From NCBI GenBank assembly GCA_019635585.1, contig JAHBZE010000001.1:496001-560000 (forward strand): a DNA stretch of 64,000 nucleotides, written 5' to 3'. The notes below the pieces were generated by a model. That model saw only the letters and a list, made by a program, of their open reading frames with translations. It made no database searches and had not been told where the DNA came from. The translations under genes were made by a program, and so were the position numbers. Shown here one piece after another: positions 38,451-47,214 of the stretch (the stretch's first letter is position 1; each line of letters opens with the position of its first letter). The DNA is from Xanthobacteraceae bacterium. GTDB lineage: Bacteria > Pseudomonadota > Alphaproteobacteria > Rhizobiales > Xanthobacteraceae.

Positions 38451-39860
38451 TCAGAACTGGAAGTAGATGAAGGGCGGCACGCCATCGGGCGAGGCCACAG
38501 CGATCAGCCAGATCACGAGTACGGGAATCGCAATCTTGATCGCAAGCGAAGCGCGGTCGTACCACGCTTCCGCCCTCTCCTGCATGCGATCCGGGATGAT
38601 CTGCGTGAGCGCGCCCAAGACGAACATCAACGCGACCAGCGGCGTCACCGTCACCGCGAAGCTCTGGAACGAAAGCATTACGCGCAGATAATCGAGTGCC
38701 GCGTCAAGCGTCTGCGAACGGAAGAAAATCCACGCGAAGCAGACGAAGTGGAACGTGATCAGCCATGCGATCACCGGCGGCAGGCGGCGCGCGCCGCCCT
38801 TTCCGGTAAAGCCAAGCAGCCGCTCGATCACAAGCGCGATGCCGTGCATCGCGCCCCAGATCACGAAATTCCAGCTCGCGCCATGCCACAATCCGCCGAG
38901 CAGCATCGTGACCATCAGCGCAAAGCAGGTCCACGCTACGCCGTAATGACTGCCGCCGAGCGGCTTGTAGAGATAGTCGCGCAGCCAGCTCGAGAGCGTG
39001 ATGTGCCAGCGCCGCCAGAAATCTTGAATCGAGAGAGCGCGGTACGGCTGATTAAAGTTCTGCGGGAAGCGATAGCCGAGCAGATTGGCAACGCCGATTG
39101 CGATGTCGGTATAGGCAGAGAAATCGCAGTAAATCTGGAGCGCATAACCATACATCGCGAGCCACAGGTCGGCACTCGAATAGGCGGTCGGGTTCTGGAA
39201 CGCGTCGTCGACAAAACCGGTCGAGAGGTAATTCGCGACGATAACTTTCTTGAACAAGCCGCCGAGAATCAGGAAAATCGCAAACGCAAGGCGGATATTT
39301 TCCGGTTCCGAACGATGCGTGGTCTGCGAAAGGAAATCCTTCGCGCGCACAATCGGACCTGCAACCAGGTGCGGAAAGAAGCTGATATAAAACAGGATGT
39401 CCACTAACGAACGGGTCGGCTGCAATTCGCGCCGATAGACATCGATCAGGTACGACAGCGCGTGGAAGGTGATGAAAGAGATCGCAACGGGGAGCGCGAC
39501 TTCGAGAAACGGCAGGCTCGACTGGACGCCAAGACCCGAAAGAAGATTGTCCACGTTGGCGACGAAGAAATTATAGTATTTGAATACGCCGAGCAGGCCG
39601 AGATTGCCGGCGACGCCGAGCGCGAGCAGTCCTTTGCGGGAGCGGTCATCGGACAGCGATCCCATCCAGAGTGCCAGCAGATAATTTCCGAGCGAACTTC
39701 CGAACAGGATGAAGAGGTAGTTCGGATTCCAGGCGGCATAAAAAAGGTAGCTCGCCGCTACCAGAAGCCACTTCTTCGGATCGTTATGATTGTTGAGAAG
39801 CCAGGTGACCGCGAAAACGATCGCGAAGAAGGCGGCAAATTCAATGGTTGGAAACAACAT
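38451..39860 (-). CDS. MBOAT family O-acyltransferase (AlgI/PatA-like)
   Basis: A 469-residue polytopic membrane O-acyltransferase. The MBOAT signatures are QDFWRRWHITLSSWLRDYLYKPLGG near residue 285 and the catalytic His in LGGLWHGASWNFVIWGAMHG near residue 328. Such proteins move acetyl groups across the inner membrane for transfer to alginate, teichoic acid or peptidoglycan by a periplasmic partner. Its start overlaps the SGNH hydrolase gene by 20 bases, and two further SGNH genes precede it, so it is the last gene of an O-acetylation cluster. Confidence 0.93.
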   Translation of the reverse strand: MLFPTIEFAAFFAIVFAVTWLLNNHNDPKKWLLVAASYLFYAAWNPNYLFILFGSSLGNYLLALWMGSLSDDRSRKGLLALGVAGNLGLLGVFKYYNFFVANVDNLLSGLGVQSSLPFLEVALPVAISFITFHALSYLIDVYRRELQPTRSLVDILFYISFFPHLVAGPIVRAKDFLSQTTHRSEPENIRLAFAIFLILGGLFKKVIVANYLSTGFVDDAFQNPTAYSSADLWLAMYGYALQIYCDFSAYTDIAIGVANLLGYRFPQNFNQPYRALSIQDFWRRWHITLSSWLRDYLYKPLGGSHYGVAWTCFALMVTMLLGGLWHGASWNFVIWGAMHGIALVIERLLGFTGKGGARRLPPVIAWLITFHFVCFAWIFFRSQTLDAALDYLRVMLSFQSFAVTVTPLVALMFVLGALTQIIPDRMQERAEAWYDRASLAIKIAIPVLVIWLIAVASPDGVPPFIYFQF

Positions 39861-41307
39861 TGTCGGACTGGCGCACTTGCTCGATCACCGGCAGCAATAC
39901 TTTCATGAATTGCGCGGCGGTCTGCCGGTAACCTTCCATCGTGAAGTGCACGCGGTCTTTTGCGACCAGCGGCGGGGTCATGGTTGCCCAGCGATTTGCG
40001 CCGCATTCCGCGGGCATGATCGAGGCCCAGTTCCAGTAGACGAGCTTATGACGCTTGGCAATCTGCTCCTGCATCTCGCGCACCTTTTCGAGATTCACGG
40101 GCGTCTTCCATTCGCCGCAAGGCCCCTCCTCCTTTGCCGTCTTGGTGGCCGCCTTCTTCTCGGCCTTTTCGTTTTCCTGCTTCTTCGGCCCGCGGGCGCC
40201 GTCGGGCGGTGCCATCATCACGATTATCGCATTTGGGACCGCGCGCCTGATCTTGCCGAGCGCGCGCTCGTAGCTCTGGCTGTAGCGGGTCAAATCCAGT
40301 GCGTCGTTGAATCCTTCGTTGGTACCGAACGCGAGCACTACGATCTGCGGATTGAGGCGGCGCAACTCGTTCTCGAAGATCACATCGTCGAACTTGTTCA
40401 GGATGTCGATGGTCGCGCCGGGGAAACCGACATTGCTGTAGGATAGACCCGACTGATGATTATACACGGCGACGCTGGACAGGTTGACCGTTCCCTCGCC
40501 TTTCGTAGTGATCTTTATTTCGTGCACACGGTCGCTGGCTTTTCGTTCGGGCAGCAATTGAACGACTACCGGCTCGCGAATGTCGCCGGAAAGATCGACC
40601 TCGGACTGAAACACGCCATCGAGACGGATTTCGATCTTGCCACCCTTGGGCTGGCGGAGCGCTTGAATTTCGATGCGGTCGAAATTGTACGGCGTCTCAG
40701 ACTTGAAGCTGATAGTCTCCCCGTCTTCCTTGGCAATGGCATTGAAGCCGGAAAGCCAGAATTTGGAAGTCTCCGCGCTCTGCTGGAGCGCTTCATAGCT
40801 CCAGCCATCGGACGCCGTAACGCGAAATGCCGACGAACGCACGCCGATATGCGGGCGCCCCGCGCTTAGGTAGCCCGCGCCGCCGTTGCCGAATTTTGTC
40901 TGAAGCAAACGGCGCAGTTCGCCGGTCATGAAATCGGCGGCAGTATGGCTGTCGCCGAGTTGCAGAATGGTGATGCCCTTGGGCTGTGCGACACGCTGTT
41001 TCGGCGGCGGCGGAAGCGTCTTGCGCGGCGTTTCAATCGGATCGAGGCTGCGCGGCGGCAATGTCGGTACCGGCGGCGTCTGCTCCGGCATCGCCTCGTT
41101 CTCGGCGCGCGGAGAAGTTTCGACCTGCTTCGGTATTACAGATTGCTGCGTTTGTGGCTCGACGCGCGTCTGGGTGCGCGGCGCGCGCGGCAATTCCGGT
41201 TCACGCGTATCGGTCAAAATCGCGCCGATCACGCCGACGAAGAACGCCATAACGAACGCGATGGCCAGGAAACGGCCCAGCTTTCTTCTACGCGGTCTGC
41301 GCGCCAT
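39841..41307 (-). CDS. SGNH hydrolase interrupted by a beta-sandwich module
   Basis: A 488-residue periplasmic protein starting at ATG 41307. After a membrane anchor (residues 12-31) and a Pro-rich linker (about 40-110), the SGNH block I LQLGDSHTAADF is at residue 116, the Asn/Gly block as VVLAFGTNEGF near 323 and the catalytic DRVH at 451-454. Residues of about 185-285, between blocks, look like a carbohydrate-binding beta-sandwich (YNFDRIEIQALR, KIEIRLDG). The same layout, SGNH split by a CBM35-like module, is found in the peptidoglycan O-acetylesterase Ape1. It may act as esterase or transferase. Confidence 0.88.
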   Translation of the reverse strand: MARRPRRRKLGRFLAIAFVMAFFVGVIGAILTDTREPELPRAPRTQTRVEPQTQQSVIPKQVETSPRAENEAMPEQTPPVPTLPPRSLDPIETPRKTLPPPPKQRVAQPKGITILQLGDSHTAADFMTGELRRLLQTKFGNGGAGYLSAGRPHIGVRSSAFRVTASDGWSYEALQQSAETSKFWLSGFNAIAKEDGETISFKSETPYNFDRIEIQALRQPKGGKIEIRLDGVFQSEVDLSGDIREPVVVQLLPERKASDRVHEIKITTKGEGTVNLSSVAVYNHQSGLSYSNVGFPGATIDILNKFDDVIFENELRRLNPQIVVLAFGTNEGFNDALDLTRYSQSYERALGKIRRAVPNAIIVMMAPPDGARGPKKQENEKAEKKAATKTAKEEGPCGEWKTPVNLEKVREMQEQIAKRHKLVYWNWASIMPAECGANRWATMTPPLVAKDRVHFTMEGYRQTAAQFMKVLLPVIEQVRQSDNVVSNH

Positions 41308-41351
41308 CTCACCCGTTCCGTTCGGCGAAGCGGGGCAAGCGCCCTGCCGCT

Positions 41352-42167
41352 TCAGTTCTTCACGTCGGACTTGGTATCGGGATTCGCTTCGCTTTTCGCG
41401 GGGCAAAGCTTTTCGACGTCCACCCCACGCTGCCGGAGACTTTCGACTATTTTGGGGTAGAGATAGGCGCCAACGATGTCATAGCCGGCGGGCGTGAAAT
41501 GCGAGCCGTCGGCGGTGCGCAGCGCGATCAGCTTGCCGTCCTCGCCGGGGCCATAGGTAGAGAAAATGTCCTCTCCTTCCGGCTTGATGCGCCAGGGCTC
41601 TACGTAACGGACGGTAGGATCGTTCAGCGCCTTGATCGCCTCGGCATAGAGATCGTTCTTCTCGCGCGCTTCCTTGTCGGATGCCTTGTCGCGCAACGAC
41701 GGGATGCCGAGCCAGACGACGCTCGCCTTCATGCCGATCGCATTTTTCAGCATCTTGTCGATCTTATCGCGATAGACCGCAGCCCATTCCGGCGACATAT
41801 ATTGCGCGTTCTTGCCGTCCGGATCCAGAATCGGATTGCGGTCGTTCAGCCCGACCGAAATCACATAGACCTGCGCCTTGTAGCGCTTGTCGATAGCAAG
41901 CAGCTCACGCGGCCAGTTGAATTTGTCGAGGCGCGTAAGACCGGTGCCGTTTTTGCCGAAGCGCTCGGTATCAATATGTGCCTTGAGGCAGGCGTTCTTC
42001 GCGATGTGGCGCGTTACACCCTGCCATAGACCATCGGCCATGGAATCGCCGACGAAAGCGACGCGAACCGGTTCCGGCTTCGGTGCGTTCTGCGCCTGCG
42101 CCGCGACACCGAGCGAAAGTGCCGCCGCGAAGAGAACCGGAAACTGTCGGGATTGAAAGAAGCGCAT
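41352..42167 (-). CDS. Secreted DUF459/SGNH hydrolase family protein
   Basis: A 271-residue exported SGNH protein with a signal peptide ending VAAQAQ near residue 26. Block I is VAFVGDSMADGLW near residue 36, the Asn block VYVISVGLND near 100, and the catalytic block V DGSHFTPAGYDIVG near 232. The pattern is that of DUF459. It sits in the middle of the SGNH/MBOAT run, so it probably works on acylated envelope glycans. Start ATG 42167. Confidence 0.88.
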   Translation of the reverse strand: MRFFQSRQFPVLFAAALSLGVAAQAQNAPKPEPVRVAFVGDSMADGLWQGVTRHIAKNACLKAHIDTERFGKNGTGLTRLDKFNWPRELLAIDKRYKAQVYVISVGLNDRNPILDPDGKNAQYMSPEWAAVYRDKIDKMLKNAIGMKASVVWLGIPSLRDKASDKEAREKNDLYAEAIKALNDPTVRYVEPWRIKPEGEDIFSTYGPGEDGKLIALRTADGSHFTPAGYDIVGAYLYPKIVESLRQRGVDVEKLCPAKSEANPDTKSDVKN

Positions 42168-42172
42168 GAAGA

Positions 42173-43033
42173 TCAGTCGGCGAAGCTGCCCGAATAGCGG
42201 CTCGATTCCGGCCAGCGGAAATCGAACGAGAAAAGCTGCGCGCGCACCGGCGTCAGCCGCTTCTTCGGCGGTGCGGCCGCCGGCAACGGCAAGGGCGTGA
42301 GCGAGGCGGTCGTGACCACTGTCCGAACGCGCGGCGGCTCATGCGCCGCTGCGCGGGTCGGCTCATCGCGCTCCTTGCGTTCGTTCGCAGCGTTCTTCGT
42401 GCGCGCGGGCTTTTCTTTCGCTTCGTGCGAAACGCTCGCGACCTGATAGCCGGTCGCGGAGGCCGCCTTCGACCACAGGCCGCGATAGCCGTCCATGTTG
42501 AAATGCACGCCGTCTTTCGCGCGCACAGAAGGGGTGCAGAATTGCGGGTCGCGCATGCTTATATAGGTAATGCCCGTGCCCGCGAGACGTTCACGCAGCA
42601 TCGCGTCGAGCGCCGCGGAATTTTTATCCCAGGATTTCAGCACGCAAGGCGGGCCGATCCAGACGAGTTTCAGGTCGGAAGCGCGCGCGGTCTGCAAAAT
42701 CTGGTCGATACCCTTCTCGAGACCCTTGATCGAGCCGACGGCGTCATTCGTGCCGAGGCTCATGAACACGGTGCTGCCGCGGGGAACGCGGCGAAGCTGC
42801 TCGACGGCATGGCCGCCGCGGATCGAAACCGAATTTGCCGCCTTGTTCTGGAAGCCCGATGCCATCGCGATCCCGACGCCTAGGCTGTCGCCGGTGACGA
42901 CCGTGTCCGCGGCAATTGCTGGCATGGCGCCTGCAAAAAAAAGGCCCGCGAGGGCGACCGGGATGTGAAAACGGGTACGAGACACGTGACTGAACCACCA
43001 GTTCGGAACTGAAATTCTATCCTCGGAAGGCAT
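42173..43033 (-). CDS. Secreted SGNH/GDSL hydrolase family protein
   Basis: An SGNH hydrolase of about 286 residues. A signal peptide ends in FFAGAMPAIAA. Block I is TVVTGDSLGVGIA, the Gly/Asn block TVFMSLGTNDAVG, and block V DGVHFNMDGYRGLW. The C-terminal third is rich in Lys, Arg, Glu and Pro and probably disordered. ATG 43033 is used here; GTG 42985 would give a more usual signal peptide (VSRTRFHIPVALAG) and is a fair alternative. It is the promoter-proximal gene of the O-acetylation cluster. Confidence 0.85.
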   Translation of the reverse strand: MPSEDRISVPNWWFSHVSRTRFHIPVALAGLFFAGAMPAIAADTVVTGDSLGVGIAMASGFQNKAANSVSIRGGHAVEQLRRVPRGSTVFMSLGTNDAVGSIKGLEKGIDQILQTARASDLKLVWIGPPCVLKSWDKNSAALDAMLRERLAGTGITYISMRDPQFCTPSVRAKDGVHFNMDGYRGLWSKAASATGYQVASVSHEAKEKPARTKNAANERKERDEPTRAAAHEPPRVRTVVTTASLTPLPLPAAAPPKKRLTPVRAQLFSFDFRWPESSRYSGSFAD

Positions 43034-43132
43034 GCTTAACAAAGGGTAAGCCTTGCGCTTTGCCAGTCCAACTTGCCGCAGTTTTGGGCGCCTGAGCGCG
43101 CATTTTTCTGCTGCCTTTATGCCTCACCATCC

Positions 43133-43237
43133 GATTCAGGCGCTCTTGAGACGGTCTCTGAGCGAGGGGCCTAAAGTCGAGTCTTTTGAATCATTTGCCG
43201 CAGCCCTCTGATTCAGGCGCGGCTCAAGTTACGATTC
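43133..43237. promoter_or_regulatory. Cluster of five GANTC (CcrM) sites
   Basis: Sites are at 43133 (GATTC), 43179 (GAGTC), 43188 (GAATC), 43210 (GATTC) and 43233 (GATTC), all in 105 bases upstream of the SGNH/MBOAT cluster. The 11-mer GATTCAGGCGC occurs twice (43133 and 43210). GANTC is the target of the cell-cycle methylase CcrM in alphaproteobacteria, and clustered sites in promoters often mark GcrA/CcrM control. Confidence 0.55.
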
Positions 43238-43252
43238 AGCTTGAAGAAGAGC

Positions 43253-44452
43253 CTACTCGCGCGTGGAGCGGAACGCCGGCTTTCCGGCCTTGAGCGCTGC
43301 CCGGACCTCGTCCGAGTGCTGGCCGTGGCGGGGCGACGGATGATCGTAATGCAGCGGGGTCCCGAGCATCGTGATCGGCGCCCGCACGCCCGGAATCGAG
43401 CCCGCCTTGGCGGCGTCGTCCGGCAGGTCGATCCGCATCTTGCGCGCGATTACCTGCGGGTCGGCGAAAACCTCGTCGATCGAGCGGATCGGACCGGCCG
43501 GGACGCCGGCCTTCTCGAGCGCGGCAAGAAGATCAGCGCGGGTGCGCTGTTTCGTTTTCGCAGTCAGCGCGGGAATGAGCGTCGCGCGATTTTCGTTGCG
43601 CTTTCCATTCGACGTGTAACGCGGGTCGTCGCGTACTTCCGGCAGGCCGAGCACGTCGCAGAACTGCTTGAACTGGCCGTCGTTGCCGACTGCGATGATC
43701 ATGTAGCCGTCGGAGGTCTCGAACGCCTGATAAGGCACGACATTCGGATGCGCGTTGCCCATGCGCTTCGGCGCCTTGCCAGAGACGAGATAGTTCAACG
43801 CCTGATTGGCAAGCACGCTGGTCTGCACATCCATGAGACTCATGTCGATATGCTGGCCCTCGCCGGTCTTTCCGCGCGCGATCAGCGCGGCAAGAATTGC
43901 GGCCGCCGAGTAGACGCCAGTGAAAACATCGACATAGGCGACACCGGTGCGCATCGGCTCGCGATCCGGTTCGCCGGTGATGTCCATAATGCCGCCCATC
44001 GCCTGAATGATGAGGTCGTAGCCGGGACGCGGCGCGTAAGGCCCGGTCTGGCCGAAGCCGGTAACGGAACAGTAGATCGCTTTCGGGTTGATCTTTTTTA
44101 CGCTCTCATAGTCGAGACCGTAATTTTTCAGGTCTCCGACTTTGTAATTTTCGAGAACGACATCTGCTTCCTTGATCAGCGCCACGACCATCGCGATGTC
44201 ATCCGGATTCTTGAAATCCGCGAGCACCGAGCGCTTGCCGCGATTGATCGCGTGATAATAGGCGGCGGAAAGATTTTCGCCGTTCTTGCCTTCCAGATAA
44301 GGCGGACCCCAGGTGCGGGTTTCGTCGCCCTGCCCCGGACGCTCGAGCTTGATCACATCGGCGCCGAGATCGGACAAGATCTGCCCCGCCCACGGACCCG
44401 CGAGCACGCGCGCGAGTTCCAGCACCTTGATGCCGTCGAGCGGAGCGGTCAT
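43253..44452 (-). CDS. CaiB/BaiF family CoA transferase, probable glutarate type
   Basis: A 399-residue class III CoA transferase. GIKVLELARVLAGPWAGQILSDLGADVIKLE at the N-terminus and YDLIIQAMGGIMDITGEPD near residue 145 are family hallmarks, and the catalytic Asp is in YVDVFTGVY near residue 174. Class III enzymes move CoA between carboxylic acids without a free intermediate. The gene follows the glutaryl-CoA dehydrogenase gene after 10 bases, so the likely reaction is succinyl-CoA:glutarate CoA transfer, as for human SUGCT. That assignment rests on context. Confidence 0.9.
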   Translation of the reverse strand: MTAPLDGIKVLELARVLAGPWAGQILSDLGADVIKLERPGQGDETRTWGPPYLEGKNGENLSAAYYHAINRGKRSVLADFKNPDDIAMVVALIKEADVVLENYKVGDLKNYGLDYESVKKINPKAIYCSVTGFGQTGPYAPRPGYDLIIQAMGGIMDITGEPDREPMRTGVAYVDVFTGVYSAAAILAALIARGKTGEGQHIDMSLMDVQTSVLANQALNYLVSGKAPKRMGNAHPNVVPYQAFETSDGYMIIAVGNDGQFKQFCDVLGLPEVRDDPRYTSNGKRNENRATLIPALTAKTKQRTRADLLAALEKAGVPAGPIRSIDEVFADPQVIARKMRIDLPDDAAKAGSIPGVRAPITMLGTPLHYDHPSPRHGQHSDEVRAALKAGKPAFRSTRE

Positions 44453-44462
44453 CGGCGCCAGC

Positions 44463-45686
<1,224 letters not shown>

Positions 45687-45846
45687 GGCGAGGTCCTCGA
45701 AAGCGCGGGGCGCGCGCGATGGCGCACTGCATTATCTTCCCTTGGCTATAGACCCGCTTTAAATCGGGCGCCAGTAGCCAGCCTAGGTGCGGACCGGCTA
45801 TGACCACCACGCGGAATTGCACGCGCCAAATGGATGGAGTTCCGGC

Positions 45847-47214
45847 ATGAATCTCGGCCGAATGCTGAAAGCCCGCGCTGCGGAAGGACGCCCTATTCGC
45901 GCTGGCCTGATCGGGGCGGGAAAATTCGGATCGATGTTCCTGGCACAGGCGCGCACCACGCCCGGCCTGCATGTGCTCGGGATCGCCGACCTCTCCGGCG
46001 CGCGCGTCCGCGACGCATTAAAGCGCACCGGCTGGGACGAAGCGCAGATCGCACGCGATCTCGCGGACGCGCTGAAGACCGGCAAGACCGCGATCACCGA
46101 AGACGCGATGGAGTTGATCAACGCCGATGGGCTCGATGTGGTGCTCGACGTCACCGGCAGCCCCGCCGCCGCGATCCGCCATTGTCTTGCGGCGTTCAAG
46201 GCAAAACGTCACGTCGTGAACGTGACAGTCGAAGCCGATGTGCTCGCAGGACCGCTGCTCGCCAAGCGCGCTACGGAAGCCGGCGTCGTCTATGCGCTCG
46301 CATACGGCGATCAGCCCGCGCTCGTTTGCGAAATGGTGGACTGGGCGGAAGCCTGCGGCTTTCGCGTCGTATCCGCGGGCAAAGGCACGAAGTATCTGCC
46401 CGAATATCCGCAATCGACGCCGGACACGGTCTGGAATTACTACGGCCTTACCGCCGAACAGGCGGCAGCGGCCGGCATGAATTCGCAGATGTTCAATTCA
46501 TTTCTTGACGGCACGAAGTCTGCGATCGAGATGGCGGCAATTTCCAATGCGACCGGACTGAAAGCACCGCGCAACGGTCTCGCCTTCCCGCCTTGCGGCG
46601 CGGACGAATTGCCGAAGCATCTCATTCCGCGCGCTGCCGGTGGCGTGCTCGAAGAAAGCGGCATCGTCGAAGTCGTCTCGAGCCTTCACCGAGACGGTTC
46701 GCCGGTCGAGCGCGATTTGCGCTGGGGCGTTTACGTTGTGTTCGAAGCGGGCTCGGACGACGCACGCGCCGAATATACGCGCCGCTGCTTCGCCGAATAC
46801 GGCATGATCACCGACAAGTCTGGCCGCTATTCGGCGCTCTATCGCCCCAATCACATGATCGGGCTCGAGCTCGGCATTTCCGCCGCGGCCGCGGTGCTGC
46901 GCAACGAGGCGACCGGCGTTGCCGACGCTTTCCGTTCGGATGTCGCGGCCGTCGCCAAGCGCGACCTTGCCGCCGGCGAAATTCTGGATGGCGAAGGCGG
47001 CTATACGGTGTACGGCAAAATCATGCGCGCGGAGGATTCTCTCAGCAGCGGCGCGCTGCCGATCGGGCTCGCGCACAAGGTCAAGCTCAACAAACCGGTC
47101 GCAGCCGGCAAGGCCGTCACCTGGGGTGATGTCGCAATCGCCGAGGACGGTACGGTGAAATTCCGCCGGGAGATGGAGCGCACTTTCGCGCCCAAGAAAT
47201 CGGCGGCCGCGTAA
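45847..47214 (+). CDS. Homoserine dehydrogenase-like oxidoreductase with SAF domain
   Basis: A 455-residue protein starting at ATG 45847 (MNLGRMLKARAAEG). The NAD(P)-binding Rossmann fold has AGLIGAGKFGSMFLAQA near residue 19 and VVLDVTGSPAAAI near 98. A catalytic domain follows, then a C-terminal SAF-like domain near residues 365-430 (RDLAAGEILDGEGGYTVYGK). This type is often misnamed as flagellar FlgA because of the SAF domain. Likely an oxidoreductase acting on a small polyol or sugar acid. It diverges from the glutaryl-CoA dehydrogenase gene. Confidence 0.82.
   Translation: MNLGRMLKARAAEGRPIRAGLIGAGKFGSMFLAQARTTPGLHVLGIADLSGARVRDALKRTGWDEAQIARDLADALKTGKTAITEDAMELINADGLDVVLDVTGSPAAAIRHCLAAFKAKRHVVNVTVEADVLAGPLLAKRATEAGVVYALAYGDQPALVCEMVDWAEACGFRVVSAGKGTKYLPEYPQSTPDTVWNYYGLTAEQAAAAGMNSQMFNSFLDGTKSAIEMAAISNATGLKAPRNGLAFPPCGADELPKHLIPRAAGGVLEESGIVEVVSSLHRDGSPVERDLRWGVYVVFEAGSDDARAEYTRRCFAEYGMITDKSGRYSALYRPNHMIGLELGISAAAAVLRNEATGVADAFRSDVAAVAKRDLAAGEILDGEGGYTVYGKIMRAEDSLSSGALPIGLAHKVKLNKPVAAGKAVTWGDVAIAEDGTVKFRREMERTFAPKKSAAA

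Noticed and set aside
39841-39860. Possible frameshift joining the SGNH and MBOAT genes.
   Set aside because: Both proteins are complete with their own start and stop; the 20-base overlap is ordinary translational coupling.
43034-43050. CtrA-like site (TTAACAAAGGGTAAG) near the start of the first SGNH gene.
   Set aside because: The right half is TAAG rather than TTAA, so it is an imperfect match to TTAA-N7-TTAA and could arise by chance.
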